The notes below the pieces were generated by a model. That model ran no database searches. It was not told where the DNA came from and worked only from the letters and a program-made list of their open reading frames with translations. A program made the translations under genes and the position numbers. Below are positions 36,713 through 48,880 of a stretch of DNA of 64,000 bases, piece after piece (position 1 is the first letter of the stretch; the number at the start of each line of letters is the position of its first letter). The stretch comes from Druceiella hillmani (lineage: Eukaryota > Arthropoda > Insecta > Lepidoptera > Hepialidae), in contig JAYKKI010000005.1 of the NCBI GenBank assembly GCA_039881145.1, positions 25,623,001 to 25,687,000 of the forward strand, given 5' to 3'.

Positions 36713-37442
36713 GGTGATATGCCTCAAGGTAAAATGATTACGGAATTAGGAATATTATCTCTGTGAGTAAGACAGTAATAACAAGAGTGCGCCCAAATAT
36801 CTCAAGGTAACATAATAATTATGACTATTAAATTGGCTGTAAACGTCTTCTTACTGAAAGCAAAACATTAAATATGATTACGCTATTACTATGAATCCGT
36901 TACTGATACAACTCAAGTTAAAGTTTTATAACGCAAAGTTATTCCATTTCTAAAATTCAAATGGAATCGTTAAAATTCATTTCAAATAATATCGTTTGTG
37001 GGCGATTACATTTTCAGTCGATGTAGCCTGGTGTTGCAATAAGAATTTTATTAAACCGGAAAACTGTTTAAACCGGTATAAACAACTATGCTAAGAAATA
37101 TAAAAACGAATTCCTTATGTAAATATTATTTATACTTTGATGTATACTATTGTAGTTAAATGGAAGTCGGTTGTACCGTTTTAAATGAATGTATTTAGAA
37201 GTTTTGCTATGTATGATATACATTGGATAATTCCACAGAACAGTTATGTTCTGTGGATAATTCCACTCTCCTTAAAATATGTAATTATTATACTGATGAT
37301 TTTTTGGCTACCCTACGGAAATATCTAAGGAACAGAACTATCATTACCTATTTTATATATACAAGTATTAGAGTCTGGGTTTGAGATATGACATAATAGT
37401 AAGATTATTGAGGAAATCTATATTATTCATTTTCATTTCCGT
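36713..37442 (+). repeat. Left inverted arm of the 3.6-kb element
   Basis: Pairs with 39665-40352. Compared with the right arm it carries a 30-base extra block near 37233-37262 and a roughly 25-base extra block near 37318-37340. Outer homology fades near GGTGATATGCC and inner homology near 37442. Confidence 0.85.
37222..37262. repeat. Small hairpin insertion inside the left arm
   Basis: GGATAATTCCA occurs twice around CAGAACAGTTATGTTCTGTG. The right arm has the single uninterrupted form. CCACAGAACA / TGTTCTGTGG (37233-37242 and 37247-37256) forms a 10-bp stem with loop GTTA. Confidence 0.8.
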
Positions 37443-37462
37443 GTTATTTCTACTTCTTATTG

Positions 37463-37624
37463 AGTATTATTTCTACTTTCTTTACCACGACCTAGGTTTC
37501 GTTGTATTACAACATCTTCAGGTGGGATATTAGCAAATATATTTGCTAATATCCCACCTGAAGATGTAATACAACGAAACCTAGGTCGTGGTAAAGAAAT
37601 TAAAGATAGTAGAAATAATACTAC
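37463..37624. repeat. Near-perfect palindrome, arms about 80 bp, no spacer
   Basis: The centre lies at 37539/37540 (TAGCAAATA|TATTTGCTA). The arms match through CCACCTGAAGATGT, ATACAACGAAACCTAGGTCG and GTAGAAATAATACT. One arm has a 3-base and the other an 8-base difference. The right half continues as the same sequence found (inverted) at 6440-6600 and encodes NLGRGKEIKDSRNN..SRSFI and stop. The palindrome therefore arose by inverted duplication of the end of that repeat. Confidence 0.93.
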
Positions 37625-38127
37625 ATCACGTAGTTTCATTTAATTGTGAATAATGAATTTCTACAAAATTAACGCCAAATATATTCAATAGAGGAATTTA
37701 GCATAAATTAGAGTAGATATGTTTAATGAAGTTGTATTATTTATGACCTTGATATAAATTTCTGAAACAGACATTCTTAAGAACATTTGCACTCTGCCTA
37801 TTGTTATGCCAGTTTAAGGCTTTCTATAATATTAGTAGTTAACCTTATTACTTTGTTAACTTTGTTAATTGAATAACGTATAAACTTAAATCTACAGTTG
37901 TTTTCAAAGATTACAGAAGGTTTTTCTTATTTGTTATGGCTTCCTACGTAACCTGCACAATGCGATACTTACCATATTTTTTGTTTTAATTAGTCAGTTT
38001 TGTTGTATGAAGATGTAATAAGATGGAGCAATTGGTGTTTAAGTTTTGTATGAAATCAATTACACATTTCTATATAATTTACATGACATTCACGCAGTAG
38101 GTAGTGATTATAAAACGCCACTCGTAA

Positions 38128-38364
38128 TTGATATTCCAATTCACCGTCAAAACAGGAGGGCGCACTTTTTATGAACACATCACAATGAAGCATAATAAAC
38201 GAATGAGATTGCGAAACCAGTATTTGGAATATTTATCGCCAAAATTTCAACATCGAGTTAGGGTTAAAAAAATACGCGTATATTCAAATGCAACATCCTG
38301 TCAAAATTTAAATTTAACAAACCGACTACTTTTCGAGTTTTTGAGCACAAATATACACAGGTAG
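38128..38364 (+). CDS. Unidentified 78-residue frame inside the inverted-arm element
   Basis: It encodes a basic peptide (MKHNKRMRLRNQYLEYLSPK, then FQHRVRVKK) followed by a Ser/Thr/Leu-rich tail. The same nucleotide text reappears in degraded form in the 83-bp repeats downstream (ITEYLSLNFK-like in one frame), so part of it was copied within the element. No known domain; it could be a scrap of an element protein. Confidence 0.3.
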   Translation: MIFQFTVKTGGRTFYEHITMKHNKRMRLRNQYLEYLSPKFQHRVRVKKIRVYSNATSCQNLNLTNRLLFEFLSTNIHR

Positions 38365-38945
38365 AATTTTATATGTTTATATATAATTTCTCTTTAATAA
38401 CAGTTATTAAGGAGATTCGTGAAACTTATCGTTGTAACAACGACGATTGCATTAATAAAACAAGCACAGAGGTCAGTTTATATTTCATAATTACGACATA
38501 TTGTCTAGTTTATTGAAATGCAAGGATACATTTGATCAGATTGTGGAATGTTTATCAGGATGGATTATAAAATGTTTATTATGAGGAATTTACTGTGAAC
38601 AATGCATACATTCTCATAGTGGTAACAAATTATGTTTTCATAAACTAATTGATATTTTAAATGTTTCTCGGTTAATTTTTCAAGTAAAGGAAAAAAAAAT
38701 AAAAATTATATAAAATATTAAAATATAATACTTTAAAATATTTAGCGACTATCATTTGTGAATAAGATAATCAAATTAATTGGAAAAAGTGACATACTTT
38801 TCATAGGTTAATATTCAGAGTCTATCTTTATTTCATATTTAAATTTTGTCAGGATTTATTAATCTCATTTAACTGTTATAAAATTAAGAGACGTGATAAA
38901 AATGTCTAATTTTTCTTCTAAAAATTAAATTTTCTTTATTGACGA

Positions 38946-39196
38946 AACCTGCACACTTCATAAAATGCAACGCACAGTTCAAAGATTTCAACGTAAAATA
39001 ATTACAGAATATTTATCACTAAATTTCAAACCTGCACACTTCATAAAATACAACGCACAGTTCAAAGATTTCAACATAAAATAATTACAGAATATTTATC
39101 ACTAAATTTCAAATCTGCACACTTCATAAAATGCAACACACAGTTCAAAGATTTCAACATAAAATAATTACAGAATATTTATCACTAAATTTCAAC
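38946..39196. repeat. Three tandem copies of an 83-bp unit
   Basis: Units start at CCTGCACACTTCATAAAA (38948), at 39031 and, as TCTGCACACTTCATAAAA, at 39114, giving an exact 83-bp period with very few substitutions. The amplification is thus more recent than the surrounding decay. 83 is not a multiple of three, so no single frame is maintained. Confidence 0.97.
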
Positions 39197-39228
39197 ATCG
39201 GTGATTAACCCTAATTCGATGTTGAAAT
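39189..39228. repeat. 12-bp hairpin closing the 83-bp array
   Basis: ATTTCAACATCG (39189-39200), 16-base loop with TTAACCCTAA, CGATGTTGAAAT (39217-39228). The sequence ATTTCAACATCGAGTTAGGGTTAA at 38247 onward is the same motif in the other relation to TTAACCC. Confidence 0.88.
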
Positions 39229-39664
39229 GTTATGATATAAAATATGGATTTTTTATTTATTTCGACCAAAATTTCGTAGATATTAAACGAACTGACGTTA
39301 CAGCTAGATTATATATAAAGAAACTGCGGGACCTTCCATGCATAGTTCAATAAATATCCTGTTTTATTTATGCTTGGGCAACCTGTCTCTGCGCAGGTAA
39401 AACATAGCCTCTACAAATAAAATAAAAATTATCACATCCTCTTACTCTTCGAGACAAAAGAACACTACAGTAGTAATATCCGTATTTAACCAATGGGACG
39501 GACATAAACGCATATTTTATCCGGAACTAAGTAGTTGATATTATTAATAGAAATAAAGAGTTTCAGAAATTCATATCCGTTTATTTATACTAAAGGTAAA
39601 ACAAAAAAAAAGCAAAATAATATTTAAAATATTTACCAAAAATGTAACATAGGTACATGTATGC

Positions 39665-40352
39665 ACGCAAATGTAAATAAATAATATAGATTTCATCAAT
39701 AATCTTATTATTCTGTCATATCTCAAACTCAGACCCTAACACTTGCAGATGTAAAATAGGTAATGATAGCTAGGGTAGCCAAAAATTAATCAGTATAATA
39801 ATTACATATCCTAAGGAGACTGGAATTATCCAATGTATATCATACATAAAAAACTTCTAAATACATTCATTCAAAACGATACAACGGACTTCCATTTAGC
39901 TATAATAGTATACATCCAAGTATAAATCGTATTTACGTAAGAACTACGTTTTTATATTTCTTAGCACAGACGTTTATACCGGTTTAAACAGTATTCCGGT
40001 TTAATAAAATTCTTATTACAACACCAGGCTACATCGACTGCAAATGTAATCGTCCACAAATGATATTATTTGAAATAAATTTTAACGATTCCATTTGAAT
40101 TTCAGAAATGGAATAACTTCACGTTATAAAACTTTAACTGGAGTTGTATCAGTAACGAATTCATTGTAATGGCGTAATCATATTTAATGTATTGCTTTCA
40201 GTAAGAAGACGTTTACAGCCAAGTTAATAGTCATAATTATTATGTTTCCTTCAGATATTTGCTCGCACTCTTATTATTACTTTCTTACTCACAGAGATAA
40301 TATTCCGAATTCCGTAATCGTTTTATCTTGGGGCATATCGGCTAATCCTATA
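39665..40352 (-). repeat. Right inverted arm of the 3.6-kb element
   Basis: Reverse complement of 36713-37442. It lacks the extra blocks of the left arm and so probably preserves the older form. Confidence 0.85.
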
Positions 40353-41477
40353 GGCGTAAAGTCCGTGAAAAAAACTACCTGCAAGTAAAAGTCGACGTAT
40401 CTCTAACATTAATAGTCGGAAAAGGTACTAATTATCATACTGACTTCGGAAAAAATAGAAACCTTTCGAATTACTCCTCTTAATAATTTTCGACTGGAAA
40501 GTTACAGCAATATTAAAGACGTATTGTGGGTTAAATCCTTTTACATTAATATGTTTTCTGTTGAATTTGGAAGTAAAATAACATACGTCTTTTTGATGAG
40601 AAATCACGAGAGATATATCAGACCGTAACTAGAGATACTGCTTTATCACGGTTCGATTGTAATGAACGAACATTATTTGTTCGTCAAATTAGTGTGTTTT
40701 TTGCGCGCAATGTTCATGTTTTTAATTGAACTTTGTGATTTTTTTTGCAGTTATGAATATAAGCCTATATGTAAATCTTAAAATTAAACGAGGAAATTTT
40801 TTTTGTAATTTAGTTATAAATAATAATAGGCCTAAAAGTGCTAAGTTTGATAAAATGACAACATAACCTCAATATATTTCTCACTTTATACTTTCGTGAT
40901 TTAAAATCTAAAGTTTTTACTATTTTTTTACGTTATGACTGCAAAATAAGTTAAGTTCTAAGGAGCCGGATGAAAGCGATGATACACGCTATATTTTAAC
41001 ATGTAAATTACACAAATTACAACTTATTTACAGGAAGATAGGAGAAGAACTGACTTTACTCGTATTTTTATTTATTTTTTTAGTTATGGTAACTTCACAG
41101 CTTATAAAGTTTCCTTAGGTATCATCAAGTAAATGTGCGTGTTTGTATGTGGATTGTGTGTTTAGTTTTAACGAAGTTGATTAGGTGTGTGAGAAACCGA
41201 ATTATTTATTAAGAGGCCGCCTCTGCAGTTTCGCTCGCAATATATCGATTTTATACATAGCCTATATTACTTCCAGATAATGTTGTGTTTAATAGTGAAA
41301 TAATTATTACAATCAGTTTAGTGATTTCAGGATTTATCAATAACAAACAAATAAGTCTCTCCTCTTTATAATGCTTTGCAGATTTGTGAAGCTAACTGTC
41401 ATAATAAAGGATTTTAAGCATTTCCCATTCATTTCCATTGCATGTACAATTAAATAGGTCCACATACGCAAACTTGT

Positions 41478-41479
<2 letters not shown>
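40353..41479. other. AT-rich DNA, nothing recognised
   Basis: No coding, RNA or repeat signal that I can support. Confidence 0.55.

Positions 41480-41512
<33 letters not shown>
41480..41512. repeat. (TA)n microsatellite
   Basis: Short TA run. Confidence 0.95.
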
Positions 41513-41515
<3 letters not shown>

Positions 41516-41809
41516 GTTTATCAGGTAGACGAATACACGGTTAATTTTTTAAATATCATCTGAGTCCGTTAAAAAGGAGTATTTCTGGTACTTTAAGTTA
41601 TAAGTGTTAATTTATACATTTGTTTTAGGAAACAACTACAGAACAATACCTTGTACTTAAAAACCTGCTGAATATTATTTAATAACACTTAAGGATTTAA
41701 GCTATGACGACATCGAGCATCGACATCCAGCTATAGGACAGAAAAGTGTTCGGGAGAGTTCATTACTCCATTTAAGTGGTCACTTTGTCAATCTGGAGCC
41801 ATTTACGTT

Positions 41810-43811
41810 TTATATGTAACTTCCAAAGAATTGATTTAATTGAAGAGGCTAACAAGAATTTCGATGACATTACCTAATCAGTTCAGTGATACAACTTCTG
41901 AACCATTATCTCTTCATGTTCCTGAATACGTATCACTAGATGAAATCCTAAAGCAGAAATCGCAATGTGATGAGAATGAATCTACAAATTCTTTGATGAA
42001 TTTTCTTCAGAGCTATAATAGTGTCGCAACCGTGAACAGATATCAAAAGCAACTCACGTAATCCAAGGAAATACTGCATCCGTCTCTAATAATCATAGCC
42101 CACTGAATGATACATATGGAGGTCCATCTAAAGGCAATAAAGTGAAGAAACGAAGTATGTCAAAGAAAAGAGATCCTGAAAATTGAAAATAAAATATAAT
42201 GAAAGCGAAAAAAAATTGTGGGCAAGAATTTGGGAACAAAAGAGGAATACTGATTAAAGCTAAAAGAATAAGGTTACCTTGCAAGGAAAACTGTGCTAAT
42301 AAGTGTCAAGACCGGACACCTGAAGACAAACGAATGCATATTTTTAAAAGTTTCTAGAGCATAGAAAACCATAAGCAAATACAGTACTAACCTAGATGTG
42401 TTGAATGCTTTCCATAAAAAACTGTCTCGGTAAATAAAATCACAACTTTAAGCCGCAACTGGACTTATTGTTATCATTTTAATATTGACTGAGAGTAAAC
42501 ATATGGTTGTAAGAGGATGTTTTTATATACGTTGGGTACTTCTGACAAGTTGCTCACCACTATGTTCAAGAATATTGGCGAAAAAGGAGACGATTGTGTA
42601 TCTTTAGAAAACCAAAGTGAACTAAATAATGAAAACCACCCGAATAAGATTCCTGACGAATCAAAGATTAGTATGTGAGAATGTATTTATTTGAGTTTCA
42701 TTATATACGAGCAAAATCCATGAAAAAGTATTTGGAGCAGCATTTGACATTTCCTCGTGTGTATAGATTGTAACAAAAATGGTACGGACATATGAATTAT
42801 TAACCTCAATTTAATGCTTCAGTTTGGTAAGACCAGGAAATTTCCTACAATGAGAATTAAATTGGATTTTTCCGTTCAAAAAAAGACCTCAGGTTGGCTT
42901 GCGATGTTTATCACAAAGATGTTTATCACACTGAAGGCAAGATACATTGTTAACATATTGCATCTAAATTTGTTTCATGTTAACTTAAAATGGACTATAA
43001 GAATATTGCCAAGACAAACCCAGAGTTTTTTACTGCTGTTTACGAATTACAGAAAATTTTGATAACGGCCATGTCCGATGTATTGCCATTTTATTACTGG
43101 AGAAAGTTAGCTGTGTAAGTTTTTGGTACATGCGGAATGAAACTGTGATAAAGGGGCCTAATGGGATTTGCAGCGGTATGTTTGCTTTTATTGAAATAAA
43201 AGTTAAACAAGGGCTAATACAATTCGTTTCTTTTTTTTTCTAACAATTGTGGAGTTCAAAATAAAAACCAAATCAATTTTACCATGTATGCTTTTGCTGC
43301 TCTAAGATATAATATTGGAATTACCCAAATTGATTTTGGAGTTGGACATACTCAGAAATAGGTTGACTCTGTGCATTGAGAAAAGGAACAAAATCAAGTT
43401 ATTTATGTACCAGATACATTTGTACAGTGTGCAAAAATTGCAGGTAAACCTTATGCTATATTTGAAGTTTTTCAAAACGAGATATTTGATTTTAAAATTA
43501 TGATTAATCGTTTACCAAACATGAATATTAGTATTAAAGACAAAATGAAATGAGGTCAGTCACATGAAATTTTGCAGTAATTTCAGTATAGTGCAGATAG
43601 AATTTAATTCTATACGGAAGATGCTATTTTGATTTACGTCTGTAACCAAGCAGCATCCCGGCAGAAAAATAATTGTATCTTTACCTATCCCATCGATCTC
43701 AACATTGCTTCTAAAGACATTTTTTCCCTGTCAATATTAAAATATAAAGATCTCACGCATTTATGTAAACCGAATGAAACGAATCTCAAATTAATAGAGA
43801 ATAAAGATTAG
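41810..43811 (+). pseudogene. Transposon-associated gene of the insect DUF7869-like family, frameshifted
   Basis: Fragments occur in the right order over 2 kb. An acidic N-terminus (41840-42061) is followed by KKRSMSKKRDPEN, MKAKKNCGQEFGNKRG, RLPCKENCANKCQDR and MHIFKSF (about 42150-42360), the Cys-rich region of the family. Later come ITAMSDVLPFYYWRKLAV (near 43055), NNCGVQNKNQINFTMYAFAA (near 43240), IDFGVGHTQK and DSVH (near 43330-43370), YVPDTFVQCAKIAGKPYAIF (near 43405) and a C-terminus (43629-43811) with LKYKDLTHLC. This matches a large, highly repeated group of arthropod proteins whose core includes FYSDNC.GQNKN and GHT.NE.DS.HS. They are presumed to be transposon-derived; the biochemical role is unknown to me. 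At least four frameshifts and multiple stops make it dead. A weakly conserved gap lies at 42420-43020. Confidence 0.85.
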
Positions 43812-45020
43812 ACTGTTAATATTATTTTTTTGGGTTATTTTTTTAGAGCAATATAGTTTAATAACGTTGAAACAAAGTCAGTTTACTTCGTCAGAGATTA
43901 TTTTTCAAGTATACTTAGGTTGTTTAAGTTTAAATTTTATGACACGATAAAGACCTCTCTTATATTAAGTATAAAAGCTTCGAATAGAAAAACAGGCAAG
44001 TTAATTATTTTTTAAATACAGGAAAATGTGACAATAGATAGAGATCGATAAAATAATAATTTAGTTAGATTTTACTTATTTAGAAGACATAATCACAAGA
44101 TTTAGTTTTTATGTCAATTAAAAATATATTAACAGTTTTATGTGTTTTACTGACATTATATTTTACATGAAAAGCATAACAATGACTTAATTCCTTCACA
44201 AGTACTACCTTTCTATACTGACAAAATAGTAACTTGCTAGATACAACCTTAATGCAAAACCTTAGGTTGTAACTGTTGCTATCTCAGCTTATAACAGTTT
44301 ATTTTGAGATACACATGTATCAAAACAAAGTATTTTAACCTATTTATTTCATGCACGCATTTATTTTTCAGCAAACTTAATCATTTTTTGTAAAAAAAAT
44401 TCAAACACAAGAATATCAATTTTTGATTTATTCTGAAAATTTACTGATCTAATGTTTCAACTTTGTTCGAAGCGAGTGTCGATATACGAATAATAGTAGG
44501 TATGTTGCAAGATCTAATATATATTTTTTCATTCATTTTATGTACTGTGTTAACGAATAAATAAAAATATTTTATATAGTTATACCTACTTTTTTAAATT
44601 TGTAATTTAATAACATAATGGAAGATTTTGAAATCTCTCATGCCGTGGAATGGCATCCGTTAGGCAAGTCATCGTGGGAGAGGCGGTTATTCGTAGCTTG
44701 TGATTCCAGTTCATTAAAAAAATTAAGTCGCCTATAAAGATTTCGTAATTTTGACAAATTTTTCTCAATACTATGCCTATAAAATTACATAGCAAATAAT
44801 AATGTTAATAATTAGTGAATAGTTAATACTATTCTTTGCTAACTTCTATCCTTAAACGTATAACTTAATACATACCGAATCCGCATATTGCGGCTTCTTC
44901 TCTTACCTAACAAGTTTACTTTTTATTCTCTGTCTTTAACGCGCAGCACATGGGTAGTTTTTTTTTATTTATAATTCTGTCTATGCATATATATATAATA
45001 ACATTTATATTATGTGTAGT
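43812..45020. other. AT-rich DNA, nothing firm
   Basis: A GC-richer spot at 44630-44720 (minus frame 44607-44795) matches nothing I know. Confidence 0.5.
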
Positions 45021-45022
45021 TA

Positions 45023-45087
<65 letters not shown>
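45021..45087. repeat. (TA)n microsatellite
   Basis: TA run, preceded by a looser AT tract from 44984. Confidence 0.95.
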
Positions 45088-45088
<1 letters not shown>

Positions 45089-46813
45089 GTATGCATTAGT
45101 ATAAATTTTACATAACCAAGATTTTTGTGTCTCAATCATATAACGAATTCTTCGGAATTGATTTGTCCTCTTTTCTTAAATAGTTTTTATTTTATGCTTC
45201 TTTATTTTTCTTTCTATTAAATTTAGTGTACAGAAAAATGTTGATGTAAAAAATGGAGGATCCAATCGAAAGCTATAAAGGTTTGCATTAAGAGTAACTT
45301 AGGCTTACGCACCCTTATGTTCGTAGATTATAGTGTAACTAACATATTTTTGTGAGATATTTAAAATATATCTAGAACTGACAAAATTCTGCTTATGAAG
45401 TTTTTAGATAACTAGTTCTTTCAACTGATATTACAAAATATGTATAAAATTAAAAAGAAAATGGTTATTTCTTACTTTATTTTTCCACTTGAAGCATCAA
45501 ATCAGCATTTTATGAAATTTTTCATTTGTGCAGTATTAACACAAGTAATAAATCCGAACGTGTTTTTCATGGAACGTGAATAGAATTTAACTTACTAATT
45601 AGTCAGGATTATAGTGTAAATTTTTTCCATAGCAGAAAAAGTGTTTTTTGTTTCGTGCATTACTCTTATAATTTGGCGAGAGCCTTAGAGTTATAATAAA
45701 AATAAAGAAACCAACATGCTCGACAAAAGTGAGATTAGCTATGGGGCTGTATATGGCGTTAATGCTAAAATATTCTATGATAAATATTATATGTATTAAA
45801 TAACAGCATTCACAATGTTAACTCCATCGAGTCGGACAGATTTACCTACATATGCTGCAAAGTATCTCCCGGTGTCATTTAAAGGTAAATACTTATTTCA
45901 TCAGGTATCTATGTCAATTTTTGTTTTTTACAGATATAGTAAATTATAAAAATCTATATATAAAAGGCTTTGAGCATACTGAAAATACCACAAAGGCGAG
46001 TGTTCAATCAAAAAATGAAAAAAATATGGCTTGCTAATTCTATGCTAAATTTATCGTAAACCAAATGCCGTAGAGTCATTAAAAGATTCGTGCGATTGAT
46101 TCGTGCGATTGTGCAAATGGAAATGAAACAGTAAGCTGCTGTTCGTATGTTGTTACAATTATTAACTATTCACCACATGGTTGTTATAAAGCTAAGATTA
46201 TGAATCAGCCCAAATATCGACACACAAATTCTCGGTCGTAAAGCTTTGATTATAAGTAACTTATCATTATATATTCGTGATGTATTTTGTACATAGTTAC
46301 TTTAGTTCCATTTATTTTTATTAAAGCAATTTTTAAATGTAATTGCTAATTGATTGTTGATATTTTATATTTTTGAAACAATATTTTTAAATAATATTCT
46401 TTCTGGGTATTAAAAAAAACCAGATTAATTTTTTTGTTTCATATGTGTTAGGAAAATATCTGTTTAATATGTAGAATTATATATTTATTTAACTTAAAAC
46501 GACATGTACTAATTGAGAGTTTTATTTAACTTTTAAATTAAATATTTAACGAAACAAGAACTCGTCATTAAAGTAATAATAATTTTTAATAATATAGTAA
46601 ATTAATAAATCACTCAAAATACATGCAGTATTTCTACGTAAGGACTTATCACTTAATGTAAACAAAAACTTTCAGTATATTTTGTAATAACGCTAAGAAA
46701 TTTTCATCAGATAATTTGAGCTCTTTTATCTTTTTATCCTCAAAAACTCATACAGACGAAATTATACAGTGAAATCATACGCTTCGTTGAAACTAGACTT
46801 CTAAAAAACGTAA
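45088..46813. other. AT-rich DNA, nothing recognised
   Basis: Only a doubled ATTCGTGCGATTG near 46085-46112; no gene. Confidence 0.55.
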
Positions 46814-46917
46814 TCTATGATGCGTTCATGCATTATAAACCTGACAAATGTCTATGATGCGTTCATGCATTATAAACCTGACAAGTAACGAATATTATTT
46901 TTACGAATATTATTTTC
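46814..46917. repeat. 37-bp tandem duplication followed by a 15-bp one
   Basis: TCTATGATGCGTTCATGCAT..AAACCTGACAA occurs at 46814 and 46851 and is almost identical, so this is recent. ACGAATATTATTTT is then doubled from 46888. Confidence 0.95.
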
Positions 46918-47627
46918 TCTAAGTGAGATTTTCGTGTCATAAATGGAGAATTAATTCACCATATTTTACATAGCTATATTAATGGGAGACGTAAGGTGTT
47001 TGTAAAAAAAATTGTGAAGAATCAAAATGAACGATCAGTACGAGCTCCCTTTTTTAATATTTGGTTACCATTTTTCATTCTTATCATCATATTTTAACAA
47101 TGCCTTAATACGGTTGTCACCATTGATTTTGTTAAAAGAAAAAGAACAAAAATCATAAGAGTTCAAGTTAGTAGCCAAATTGTTAAAAGATACTTTTTGC
47201 TTTTACCAGGACATAATACTTCATTATATTTGAAAAAAGTTTTTCCAGTAATCTACGCAAATCATATTTCCCAGTTATCTCAACAAATGTGTTCAAAATC
47301 AAATACACAAATGATGAAATAAATAAACTATTAAAACATACACGTAAAGGAATATGTGGAAAGGCAAAGATTGAGTGACTTGTGTTCTTAAGAAAAAAAG
47401 AAAATGTATAATTAAAGTAAATGGAGCAAACGGTGCATGGATTTAAAAATATTAAAGTCTAACTACATCGTTTACTTATTATAACTAAATAGTGTAAAAG
47501 TCTTTGACGATTGTAATTACCATTTAGGTGAATCTTTAAACCTCACTCTAAAAATCTATACGGCCAAAATCGAAGATAATTCAGAACGAGGCACTGACAA
47601 ACAAGGCTGTTACTGCATAATATAACC
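46918..47627. other. AT-rich DNA, nothing recognised
   Basis: No supportable signal. Confidence 0.5.
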
Positions 47628-47855
47628 GGACGCTTTATTCTAAAGAAGTTATCGAGCAGCCTCGTCTAATAGTGTAATCGTGGCTTCTCCGTTGCATACT
47701 GTCTACTAATTTCATAGCATAACCTAAAGAAAATTTATCTTTATTTCGCAGTTGTGAAGATAATTTTCCCCTTGCAGCTTGAAAATTTTCTTTGCCACTG
47801 CGACGTCCAATTCATTGTCACCCTGATTTTCTTGTTTCAACGCAGTACAAAGATG
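47628..47855 (-). pseudogene. Possible degraded coding segment, unidentified
   Basis: On the minus strand LCTALKQENQGDNELDVAVA then KKIFKLQ (about 47855-47772) passes, with one shift, into AARGKLSSQLRNKDKFSLGY then AMKLVDSMQRRS (to about 47670). The composition is more protein-like than the surroundings and the local GC is higher. It may be an element protein remnant; I do not recognise the family. Confidence 0.25.
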
Positions 47856-48880
47856 GTTCCTATGTTTGTGTCACGGTCCTCTTGCAGTAGCTAATTATAG
47901 TTTTTCCTTTAGATAAGGAAAAATTAAGCGCTCTGATATATTTTTGTTATTTTCCAGCCCCTAAATTATGTGTGAACACGTACGGATAAGCAAAATTTTG
48001 CAATCCAAAATTCCTGCTTTTAAGAATTGCCCCCATCGTACATCTCTTCTTAATGATATGTTATGTTTGATAAGTCTATTGGATGACACGTTAGATTATT
48101 TTATTGAAATGAGTAGAAAACGTAGCTTTTTCCGAATAAAATACGTTTCCCCATTCTGTTTAAAATTTTCTTTCACCAAAATAATATTTTTTGACATGTT
48201 TTTCGCATAGTAGAAATTTCTTCATTTTGCTTCGAATTTTTTCCGTATTGAGACCTTTTTACACAAAACTGCCGGTCCAATGTGCAATGATAGATAAAGT
48301 TTCTCTCAAATAACTGTAAAATGTTTCTGTCCTCTTTTTTCTGTGTTTTTTATACAGATCTACTAACTAGAGTTCCTCAAACCTGGATTTAACTTTTTTT
48401 TTAATAAATTCCAATTCAATTAGCATTTTTGTGCCATATTTTTGGATCTTTTCGAACACATGCAGTAACATGGCTTTGTAATGCGATTCCCATACTGCTC
48501 GTACAAAATATATTAGGGAAGGGTCCTGCTAATTGGTTGCATTTGAATTTATCCTCTAATAGCTTCTAGAAAAATAATAGCCATGCACGCTCTTGTGAAA
48601 GGAACTTTAAATACAAATAATAAAGTGATTAATTATTTCACGCAAAATACGTTTCATAATGAAACAAAACTTCTACGTAGAACCGTAACAGAAATAGCTT
48701 AAATCACACATCACACATTAATCATACATTTAACAGAAATAACTTAAATCATCTTTAAAATAAGCATAGCTAAACCTAGTCTACAATGGATTTAAGTCCA
48801 TTTTAAAAATGTTATTAATGAACACGGAATAACGGTGGTTTAGCTATACAATTTTCAAACCTAGCTTAAGGTATGTCAAA
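47856..48880. other. AT-rich DNA, nothing firm
   Basis: Minus-strand frames between 48000 and 48540 are moderately open but match nothing; they could continue the preceding unidentified remnant. Confidence 0.4.

Larger units (their letters stand above)
36713..40352. mobile_element. 3.6-kb element with long inverted arms (foldback-like)
   Basis: The left arm 36713-37442 and right arm 39665-40352 are reverse complements over almost their full length, with scattered substitutions and a few indels. Landmarks are CGGAATTAGGAATATTATCTC / GAGATAATATTCCGAATTCC, the GATGTAGCCTGGTGTTG / CAACACCAGGCTACATCG pair and the AAACTGTTTAAACCGGT / ACCGGTTTAAACAGTATTCC pair. The 2.2-kb interior contains a palindrome, an unidentified 79-codon frame and an 83-bp triplicate. 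Long arms of this kind are known from foldback/Galileo-like and Mutator-like elements. No transposase is seen, so if it is a transposon it is non-autonomous. An inverted segmental duplication is the alternative. I could not define a target-site duplication. Confidence 0.72.

Noticed and set aside
38946..39196. CRISPR-like array
   Set aside because: The 83-bp units are contiguous with no unique spacers, only three copies, in a eukaryotic context.
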